From JAGTVG01 sp964543195 (GTDB lineage: Bacteria; Bacteroidota; Bacteroidia; Cytophagales; Cyclobacteriaceae): a DNA stretch of 64,000 nt. Shown here piece by piece: positions 18,938 through 25,767 of this stretch; position 1 is the stretch's first letter, and each line of letters begins with the position of its first letter. The notes below the pieces were generated by a model. It saw only the letters and a list, made by a program, of their open reading frames with translations. It made no database searches and was not told the origin of the DNA. The position numbers were made by a program, and so were the translations under genes. The stretch spans positions 62,001-126,000 of the forward strand of contig CAZIXF010000001.1 in the NCBI GenBank assembly GCA_964543195.1, given 5' to 3'.

Positions 18938-19318
18938 CGGGATCACGGAAACAGGTTCCCGAGAATCTGCGCTGGTGTGCGGGACTGGGTTGGTTTCCGG
19001 CAGTGCATGGTTTTCACGCAAAGCCCACCCTGAGTTGCCTGACGAAGGAAGGCAGTATCCCCTGCCCCTGGGTTTGTCCCGGGGATCGGAAAAATTGATA
19101 AAAAAAGGTACCTTCGTCAAAAGGTGATTCTTTGAGAAAATGGTTTCATCACCATAATGAAAAAAGATATCCTATATTGATGGGAGATCTGTTGCTGTTT
19201 GGAAGCTATGCTGACAGAATCCGTACATGACACGACTATCGTCCAGGGATAAAGTGAAGAAACCGGTGTTTCAAATGCTGGCCAGGGGATGAAAGCATAG
19301 TCAAAAAAATAATCTATT
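18938..19318 (+). other. Intergenic stretch without a recognised gene
   Basis: This is 381 bp between the CstA gene and the SWIM gene. Small open frames exist on both strands, but they overlap the end of cstA and resemble no protein I know. A GC-rich inverted segment near 19058-19088 (CCCCTGGG and CCCGGGG) could form a weak hairpin. No clear promoter or terminator was seen. Confidence 0.5.
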
Positions 19319-20941
19319 ATGCCTGAAATAAAAGACAACAACCTGAAAGATTTCCTCTCGAACCTTACTTATGAACAAGTTCAGTTGGATTTTACCTCCG
19401 GAACATTTTATAAGGGATTAAAATACTATCAGCAGGATCGTGTCAGCAATCTGACGATTCAAGGATCGGACGAACTAACAGCCCAGGTGTACGGTAGAGT
19501 TAGATACATGGTCAGTTTAAAACTATTGGATCATAAGCTTCAAGATCATTGTTCATGTCCAATTGGAGGTGGATGTAAACATACTGTAGCTGTTTTGCTT
19601 CATTGTGTTGATAATTTGGAAGAAATAAACCAACAGGAGAATTTTCCTGCTACACCAGATGTGAAAAAGGTGGAGCAATATCTTCAATCTCTATCGAAAG
19701 AAGAGCTTATTGGGCTGGTTTTAAAATTTGCTCCCGGAGATTTCAAGGAGTTTATAACCTTCAGTAGTCTTGGAAAAGATCAATCTAAAAAGTTTTTTGA
19801 TAAGGTGGTCTTGCAGATCGAATCATTGTTTCAGGATGATGAATTGATCTATGATCCGGTTTCCTTTGAAAATGCTCTTGTTGCATTGCTTGAAAAATTA
19901 AAAGGAGTATGGGATAAATTAGCTGAAGAAACCGGCGATTTGATCATCAAAATAATAGATCAACTAAATGACCATATGTACGAGGGGTATTTATACGATG
20001 ACTATTACGATGGAATTTTTGAAGGGGATTATTTCGGCAAAACGGTCCAAATGTATATTGCCGGACTTCCGTTTGATGCTAAAATGAAATACATTTCAAA
20101 GGTTAAAGAGGCAATATCCAAAATGCACTACGATTGCTGTTCAGGTATTTTAAGAGAAAAAGATAAATTATTCCCGGAAGAAGAAATGCCTTATCTGAAG
20201 GATTATTTTTTGAAAGAGATCAATAAGGGGAATTACGAAAGTGCAGAGGCATATTTCAAGCTTCTTTCAGATTATCTGACGGCCAGTGAAAAAGAAAGGG
20301 TACTCAATGCTACGCATCACTTAAGCGAACATCTGACGCTGGAACTGGCAAGACTGCATATAAGCAATGAAAGTAAAGATGAAGCGATACGGGTTATTGA
20401 AATATACCTTCAAAACTCAACCGGGCATTACAGAAATACTGAGGAACTTTATGTTGAGTTACTCCGGTTAAAAAATGAAATGGGCTATCCGCTGGAGGAT
20501 ACGGCCAGGGAAGCTCTATATAACCATTCATCCATTTATTTACTGGAAATGACAGTGAAGTATTTACCCGGGCATCAAACTAATTTTGAGAATATTGTTA
20601 AGGAAAAGGATGCCTTTAAATATCTGGAATACCTTGAAAAACATCAGAGAATCCGGGAGGCTGTGCAATTTGTGGAAAAAAGTAAGAGCTTATGGGATGA
20701 TGTTAAACACCGGTTCTTTGTTAAATATCTGGAAGAATGTCCCGGAGAGGCGGAATTATATTTTACCATGCGTATAGAACATGAATTACCCCATACGGGC
20801 GACAGCCATTATTATGTTATCGCAGATTCCCTAAAAGCGTTGAAGAAAATAGACCGGAACAAAGCAATTTCCATGGCTCAGCTCATTAGAAATGAGTATA
20901 AACGCAGGAGAAATTTGATGGAACTGATAAAAAGCATTTAG
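19319..20941 (+). CDS. SWIM zinc-finger domain protein
   Basis: This 540-residue protein has an N-terminal SWIM domain: C-x-C at 78-80 followed by C-x-H at 86-88 (CSCPIGGGCKH), the expected Zn ligand pattern. The remainder is highly charged and alpha-helical with TPR-like spacing (about 160-540), as in many Bacteroidota SWIM proteins. SWIM domains bind nucleic acid or protein. These long forms are often found near SNF2 helicases, but none is in the window. There is no signal peptide, so it is cytoplasmic. It stands alone between two non-coding stretches and marks the left edge of the accessory island. The specific role is unknown. Confidence 0.85.
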   Translation: MPEIKDNNLKDFLSNLTYEQVQLDFTSGTFYKGLKYYQQDRVSNLTIQGSDELTAQVYGRVRYMVSLKLLDHKLQDHCSCPIGGGCKHTVAVLLHCVDNLEEINQQENFPATPDVKKVEQYLQSLSKEELIGLVLKFAPGDFKEFITFSSLGKDQSKKFFDKVVLQIESLFQDDELIYDPVSFENALVALLEKLKGVWDKLAEETGDLIIKIIDQLNDHMYEGYLYDDYYDGIFEGDYFGKTVQMYIAGLPFDAKMKYISKVKEAISKMHYDCCSGILREKDKLFPEEEMPYLKDYFLKEINKGNYESAEAYFKLLSDYLTASEKERVLNATHHLSEHLTLELARLHISNESKDEAIRVIEIYLQNSTGHYRNTEELYVELLRLKNEMGYPLEDTAREALYNHSSIYLLEMTVKYLPGHQTNFENIVKEKDAFKYLEYLEKHQRIREAVQFVEKSKSLWDDVKHRFFVKYLEECPGEAELYFTMRIEHELPHTGDSHYYVIADSLKALKKIDRNKAISMAQLIRNEYKRRRNLMELIKSI

Positions 20942-21167
20942 CTGTTTTATGGGAATTCCTGAAGAAGTCTTTCGGGGCAATGGTCTTGCGGTCTTTGCCT
21001 TGTTTGTGTAAAATCCGACAGGCATCGGATTAGTTGTTTAATCTGAACATAGGTTTTGGTTTTCCCGCCATCTTTGCCCTATTCTTTTTGGCGGCAAAAT
21101 TCTACCGATATGTCCAGAACCTGATGATAAAGGGGGGCAATGCCTTAGCTCAAAGATCATGCATCGC
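20942..21167 (+). other. Non-coding junction after the SWIM gene
   Basis: This stretch has no convincing gene. A 72-codon frame beginning at 21034 runs into the tandem array that follows and matches no family known to me. It is the left boundary of the accessory island, where composition becomes more AT-rich. Confidence 0.45.
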
Positions 21168-21170
21168 TAT

Positions 21171-21266
21171 TTTCCGAAAATGCTACATGCTTATTTTCCG
21201 AAAACAATACATTGTTAATTTCCGGTTTTACAGCATATTTATTTTCTGGTGACAGTGATAAAGATT
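21171..21266 (+). repeat. Tandem array of four 24-bp units (TTTCCG-type)
   Basis: TTTCCG or TTTCTG occurs at 21171, 21195, 21219 and 21243, exactly 24 bp apart each time. The first two units also share the following AAAA and a TACAT core. The rest of each unit is degenerate. Such phased, degenerate units are typical of multiple binding sites for one protein, for example the terminal sites of IS21-family elements. That assignment is inference, as no transposase gene remains. Confidence 0.7.
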
Positions 21267-21291
21267 TAACTACTCCTGGGATCAGTAAGCG

Positions 21292-21337
21292 TGTCCGGAA
21301 TCACCAGGAATCACTGTCCGTTTTGGGCGAGAATATG
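21292..21337 (+). repeat. Two 23-bp TGTCCG-type units
   Basis: TGTCCG starts at 21292 and 21315. Each unit is 23 bp with a purine-rich GAAT near position 17 of the unit. The second unit (TGTCCGTTTTG then GAATATG) is nearly the same as the last unit of the larger array at 24566-24703. The two arrays are in the same orientation and end with the same terminal unit. Confidence 0.7.
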
Positions 21338-21825
21338 CAAGGGGTCAACATCCTCCGGAATCTGAACCTAATCGCATCACAAAGGGGTCAATATATGCCG
21401 GAATGACAGACATGTAAAAATGGGCCAAAATCGAACTTTATGATTTTCTGAATTCCGGAATTAGAGGGATCCATTTGCTCCGGTATATCAAGTAATTATG
21501 ATCACACTTGCTGTATTTACAGAACTCTAAAAATCAACAATTTGGATACAAAAGGGACAGAATACATTTATTACCGTTATTAATAGTTTTTGGGTCTTCT
21601 CATCAGTTATCGGTCTTGGAATTTAATCATTGAATTGTTTTAAATAGAATAATTTGTGTCATAACCTTATCATTCTCCTAATAAAAACAATTGTTGGAGA
21701 ATTTGGTAAAGTTGAAAAATGATCTGAGCAGGTTTTATCCTACGCCGTAAATTATTTAACGAATTTTTAAAATATAACACTCATTTGCTTAAATTAGATA
21801 TGAATAACATTCATATAATGATAAG
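21338..21825 (+). other. AT-rich stretch without a recognised gene
   Basis: About 490 bp lie between the 23-bp units and the tcmP pseudogene. I see no gene, RNA or clear terminator. The composition is clearly AT-rich, like the following island genes. Confidence 0.4.
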
Positions 21826-22904
21826 ATGGGAGATTTTTTTGATGTTCCATTTGATGACGGAACACTTATAAAACTTCAAATTTTCAAAGGCTATTTACGG
21901 GAATGGTTGCCAGTATTTTTATCAAAGAGGTCATTTGTAAATAATGTTAGAATATATGATTTCTTTGCTGGTCAAGGGAAGGATATTGAAGGTAAAAGCG
22001 GTTCTCCATTAATTATCCGTGATGAATTGGAAAATTATATTTTAAGAATACGACCAGATAATTTAAACATTAAAATCTTTCTAAATGAAAAGTCAAGAAA
22101 AGGAAATGATTTACTAAGGCAAAATTTTGGGAAACCCACATTCTGTGATTTTGAAATTGAAAGAATGGATTTTCATTCGGCATTTGATAAGTAACATCCT
22201 GAAATGTATCGTGCACAACATAATTCGGCCAATTTAGTTTTTCTTGATCAATGTGGTGTAAAACAAGTTACTCTGATATCTTTAAAAAGATAACACGACT
22301 ACAAAAAACAGATTTACTGTTTTTTATTTCATCATCTTACATACATCGGTTTCACGAAATAGAAGAATTTAAAAATCACATCAATATTTCACCTAAATTA
22401 TTGAGACAAAATCCATATCGTCATATTCATAGAACAGTTCTCGATTTTTATAAGGATTATTTAACAACGAAACATGAATATTATTTAGCCCCATTTTCTA
22501 TTAAAAAAAATGCAAATATTTACGGAATAATTTTTGGTTCGAATCATACATTGGGTATTGAGAAATTCTTAAAAGTAGCATGGAAAATTGATCCTGTATT
22601 AGGGGAAGCAAATTATAACATTGATAATGAAAAGATTGATAATTCTGCACCTTACCTTTTCAAGGAAATGAATATTCCAAGAAAAATTCAACAATTTGAA
22701 AAGGAATTAAAAGATAAGATAATAAACAGGAATTTATCCACAAACAGAGATGTGTACATATATGGATTGATTAACGGATTTCAGCCAAAAACTGTAAAAA
22801 AAGTTTTAAAAAGTTTAATTGCAGATAAGGTAATTAAGGATAACATTCATATCTTGAGTCAAAATATTCATAAATTGGAGATGAATTTCATTGAATTATT
22901 GTAA
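21826..22904 (+). pseudogene. tcmP: three-Cys-motif partner protein TcmP, broken
   Basis: Two open pieces join into one TcmP-like protein. Piece 1 (21826-22191) includes the typical start and YDFFAGQGKD, a methyltransferase-like motif I. It is interrupted by an in-frame TAA at 22192-22194, after which the same frame continues with HPEMYRAQHNSANLVFLDQCG. Near 22262-22275 the reading moves to another frame, consistent with a 1-nt loss. The protein then continues as SDIFKKI, LLFFISSSYIHRF and so on to 22904. The lesions are one nonsense codon and one frameshift. The gene ends 2 nt before the partner protein. Function is unknown. The family is defined by its association with the three-Cys-motif proteins. 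Confidence 0.82.
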
Positions 22905-22906
22905 TA

Positions 22907-23668
22907 ATGGCACAATCTACAATTGAATGGACAGAAATGACATGGAATCCAACCACAGGTTGTGATAAAATATCTGCTGGTTGCAAGAATTGTTATGCAG
23001 AAGTAATGTCCAAACGATTACAGGCGATGGGATTGCCGAAATATGCCAATGGTTTCAGTCTTACCCTTCATCCCAACGAATTAACCATACCCTACAAATG
23101 GAAAAGTCCAAAAAAGGTGTTTGTTAATTCCATGAGTGATCTTTTCCATCCTGATGTGCCTGATGAATTTATTTTTCAGGTCTTCGATGTAATGAATGAT
23201 ACACCTCAGCATATATATCAGATTCTGACAAAAAGGTCTAATCGCTTATTGGAATTAAATGATCAGTTGAATTGGACAGCGAACATATGGGTTGGAGCAT
23301 CGGTAGAGGATGATCGTGTCGTTCATCGAATTGATCAAGTAGCAGAACTTGATGCTCACGTGAAATTTTTGTCCTGCGAGCCGTTGATTGGCAGGATTAC
23401 AAGACCCAATCTTTCCAATATTGATTGGGTGATAGTGGGCGGTGAGTCAGGACATAAGGCAAGACCCATTCAGAAAACATGGATTGTGGAAATCAAGCAG
23501 GCTTGTCAGCGATACCAAGTGCCTTTCTTTTTTAAACAATGGGGCAAGCCTAAATTTAATGTTGACCCTAATGACCCAACAATTTTTAAAGATCACCCAA
23601 AGCACGCGAAAGGGGGTTGCCAACTCAACGGAGAAGTCCATAGAGAAATGCCCATGGAAGCCATTTAA
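22907..23668 (+). CDS. DUF5131 / phage Gp37-Gp68 family three-Cys-motif protein
   Basis: This 253-residue protein contains the three-cysteine motif C-x6-C-x2-C at residues 19, 26 and 29 (TTGCDKISAGCKNCYAE) and the family blocks VFVNSMSDLFHPDVP, QILTKRSNRL, WVGASVEDD, FLSCEPLIG and WVIVGGESGHKARP. The fold resembles radical-SAM-like TIM barrels and the cysteines could hold a metal cluster, but the reaction is not established to my knowledge. Members occur in phages and defence-like islands next to TcmP, as here. This gene appears intact although its tcmP partner is broken, so the pair may no longer work as a unit. Confidence 0.88.
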   Translation: MAQSTIEWTEMTWNPTTGCDKISAGCKNCYAEVMSKRLQAMGLPKYANGFSLTLHPNELTIPYKWKSPKKVFVNSMSDLFHPDVPDEFIFQVFDVMNDTPQHIYQILTKRSNRLLELNDQLNWTANIWVGASVEDDRVVHRIDQVAELDAHVKFLSCEPLIGRITRPNLSNIDWVIVGGESGHKARPIQKTWIVEIKQACQRYQVPFFFKQWGKPKFNVDPNDPTIFKDHPKHAKGGCQLNGEVHREMPMEAI

Positions 23669-23788
23669 ATAACGAATTTACCTACACCTTCGAAAAAATC
23701 CTGCTTTTTGGTCATTCGGTTATATATTTTGAAGTTGTATATTTAAATCAGTGTCAAGAAAATATTAAAACAGTGAACTTTAACTTTA

Positions 23789-23971
23789 ATGGCAGGAATA
23801 TATTTGGCAGAGATGATTGGTGCTTTTATAAGATGGATCATAAACGGATTCAAAAAACCATATAAAGATTTTTTGGAAGATGAAAAGAATCACAGTATTA
23901 TTTCAAAAAATTTTATAATTGGAATAATTACTTTTTTTTCAATTCTTTTCATTTTCGTAACCATCTTGTAA
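23789..23971 (+). CDS. Small membrane protein of unknown function
   Basis: This 60-residue frame has a mildly amphipathic N-terminus (FIRWIINGFKKPYKDFLED, about 13-31) and a strong C-terminal transmembrane segment (about 42-60). I recognise no named family. Evidence that it is real comes from a decayed second copy at about 24714-24795 with matching IINGF, Y-x-D and L-x-D residues. It lies downstream of the three-Cys-motif gene on the same strand. Confidence 0.55.
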   Translation: MAGIYLAEMIGAFIRWIINGFKKPYKDFLEDEKNHSIISKNFIIGIITFFSILFIFVTIL

Positions 23972-24022
23972 ACCCCATCTGTAAAATACCTTTTAAGGAT
24001 CTTACCTTAGTTAAAAAATCTT

Positions 24023-24127
24023 ATGAATAATCAAGGACGAAAACGGAGCAAGGAGGAAATGTTCCAGGTTATCCAAGAATGGCTGAATTGGGTGGCCAAT
24101 TTGTCCGGAATTAGCAATTACTTTTAA
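24023..24127 (+). pseudogene. Relic resembling the N-terminus of an IS66-type TnpA
   Basis: A 34-codon frame starts RKRSKEEMFQVIQEW and continues to LSGISNYF before a stop. The RRSxEE, a W about 10 residues later, and an SGxSxxxF segment match the start of the small IS66 OrfA proteins. The rest is lost. A single TGTCCGGAAT motif at 24102 lies inside this frame. The assignment rests on short similarity. Confidence 0.4.
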
Positions 24128-24356
24128 TTTGACTGAATTAGGAAAATGAACAATATAATTTGTATAGGTATCTCTTATCCCTCCATTGTCCTATGTGGTA
24201 GGCTGTTGCAGGAAAAAATTCTCCAAGAAATTTTACGAATCAAAACGTGATTTATAAGAAATTATTAATTTTTATAATTTAAAAATACATATAAATCATT
24301 CCTTTATGAATTATTATAAATTAAGTTTCTAATAATCAGTTGTTTTTGTTTTAAAG

Positions 24357-24470
24357 TCCCCCGCCCTTGGGTCTCTCGCAGAGGACCCAAGGGATTGAAA
24401 ATGCAAATCCTGCATGAGTATATGGCCCAATCTCTGGAGTCCCTTCCAGGAGACTCCAGAGCGGGTGTAA
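24357..24470 (+). repeat. About 112-bp dispersed direct repeat, copy 1, with two hairpins
   Basis: This segment is almost identical, in the same orientation, to 34862-34972. It contains two inverted repeats. The first has arms CCTTGGGTC and GACCCAAGG (24365-24392). The second has perfect arms CTCTGGAGTC and GACTCCAGAG (about 24432-24461) with a partly paired loop. The two copies lie 10.5 kb apart on either side of the type I restriction operon. Neither is next to a recognisable coding frame. Confidence 0.88.
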
Positions 24471-24565
24471 GAGCTTCGCGAAGAATTCAAGATCCTGCTT
24501 GCTCAATAGAGCCAACAAAGTATTGGGTATTGTCAATAGCTCAACCGGAGGGGTATCAGGAAAGG

Positions 24566-24703
24566 TGTCTGGAATCCGCAAGAATCCCTGTCCGTATTGA
24601 TCAGGAATCCTTGTCCGGATTCAACAAGAACATGTGTCCGGTTTCCGCAAGAACCGTTGTCTGGAGTAGGCAGGGATCAGTGTCCGTTTTGTGCAGGAAT
24701 ATG
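24566..24703 (+). repeat. Six contiguous 23-bp TGTCCG-type units
   Basis: Units start at 24566, 24589, 24612, 24635, 24658 and 24681 and fill exactly 138 bp. The common pattern is TGTCCG (or TGTCTG), seven variable bases, then CAGGAAT or CAAGAAC and three more. A more degenerate unit may precede at 24543. There are no spacers, so it is not a CRISPR array. The pattern and the final unit match 21292-21337. It may be a set of protein-binding sites left from a mobile element. Confidence 0.8.
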
Positions 24704-24713
24704 CAATTGGAAC

Positions 24714-24800
24714 ATTTATAGGATAGATTATAAATGGTTTTAGTAAATCCTATAGGGATATCTTAGTAGATGACAGGAATGTTGAATTAAAAACAGAAGA
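24714..24800 (+). pseudogene. Decayed second copy of the small membrane protein gene
   Basis: Frame 3 from about 24715 reads FIG, stop (TAG), IINGFSKSYRDILVDDRN. The intact gene at 23789 reads FIRWIINGFKKPYKDFLEDEKN over the same span, so the stop replaces the Trp codon TGG. The transmembrane segment is not preserved. The relic directly follows the 23-bp array. Confidence 0.6.
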
Positions 24801-24835
24801 ACTAAAAATAAATATGATACGGAATAAGTACTCTG

Positions 24836-25540
24836 TTATTCAAATTTTAGAACACCAACTTTTTGTCTTTGTGACAGTATATTGTCTATAGGTGTCTGTA
24901 TTTTTAAAAAATATTCCCCTAATAATATTTTATCATAATCATTATATAATAATTCCATACTGATTTTATATTTAGCAAATTCAAAACTTCCATCAGAGCC
25001 AACTATTATAGCAAATCTATCGACATCATTTGGTTTAATAGCTTGAGATATATTCAATGATAATGTATCTCTCTTTTTAGTTCCATCAATTAATAGGCTA
25101 TAATACCAACTTAAAGGTATTGCCGAATATAATCCAGTATATGCTTTTAATGAGTCAATTGACAAATAAAATTTAAGATTTTTAAGAAATACTACTTCAT
25201 CTGAAGGATTTCTAAACTTAAATTCAATAATAGGGAAAAACCCTTTTCTGAATTCTTGATTTTTCGTATATAAAATTGAATCGCCAGTACAATCTTTAAC
25301 TGCTATTTTTTCTACCTTATCTGGTGGTAAATAATTATTTCTATATAACCCTTGAATCCAAAACTTATTAATTTCCTTTAAATCATCATGAATTATTAAA
25401 TCAACAAGTTCTAGCTTTAAGTTTGATCTTTTAATACTTGATTTATCAAAAAAAGATGGAATCAACGTAGCTATTACTGCAAATATACCAACAATAAAAG
25501 CTGCCTGAATCGCATTTTTTTTATACCACTTTTTTGACAT
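24836..25540 (-). CDS. Membrane-anchored protein of unknown function
   Basis: This 234-residue protein has a single N-terminal transmembrane helix (about 10-30, AAFIVGIFAVIATLIPSFF) and a soluble remainder predicted to be beta-rich, ending LSQRQKVGVLKFE. No catalytic motif or family was recognised. It follows hsdR on the minus strand after a 227-nt gap, so it may or may not belong to the restriction operon. AT content matches the island. Possible alternatives include an immunity-like or sensor protein, but nothing in the sequence decides this. Confidence 0.65.
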   Translation of the reverse strand: MSKKWYKKNAIQAAFIVGIFAVIATLIPSFFDKSSIKRSNLKLELVDLIIHDDLKEINKFWIQGLYRNNYLPPDKVEKIAVKDCTGDSILYTKNQEFRKGFFPIIEFKFRNPSDEVVFLKNLKFYLSIDSLKAYTGLYSAIPLSWYYSLLIDGTKKRDTLSLNISQAIKPNDVDRFAIIVGSDGSFEFAKYKISMELLYNDYDKILLGEYFLKIQTPIDNILSQRQKVGVLKFE

Positions 25541-25671
25541 AGAAAGGAAATATTATACCTCATACTTCAACTTAACTAAATTAATTAAATAACAATGTTT
25601 TATAATAATAATTAAAGGTTATTTTTAACCGTTTTTTTATCATAATGGAGTAAAAATTAAATATAATATTT

Positions 25672-25685
25672 CACATCCAGATGTG
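25672..25685 (-). terminator. Short inverted repeat after hsdR (weak candidate)
   Basis: The arms CACATC and GATGTG are separated by CA, about 85 nt after the hsdR stop codon on the minus strand. No long T-run follows directly, so termination is only a possibility. Confidence 0.25.
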
Positions 25686-25767
25686 GGAAAAAGTTAAGAC
25701 ATGTATTTGATATTATTCACTTAATTATTTTATACACACAACGGGTTATTCTATTATTACATAATAT

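Noticed and set aside
18912..19127. Open frame of 71 codons after cstA
   Set aside because: It overlaps the end of cstA, and another frame runs on the opposite strand of the same DNA. Composition and content resemble no protein family.
22192..22194. In-frame TAA in tcmP as a recoded or readthrough stop
   Set aside because: A second, independent frameshift about 75 nt later makes decay much more likely than recoding.
21171..24703. Tandem 23-24 bp units considered as a CRISPR array
   Set aside because: Units are contiguous with no spacers, the sequence is degenerate within units, and no cas gene is nearby.
24395..24721. Open frame of 108 codons across the 112-bp repeat and 23-bp array
   Set aside because: It spans repeats that are clearly non-coding (hairpins and phased units), and its product has no recognisable features.
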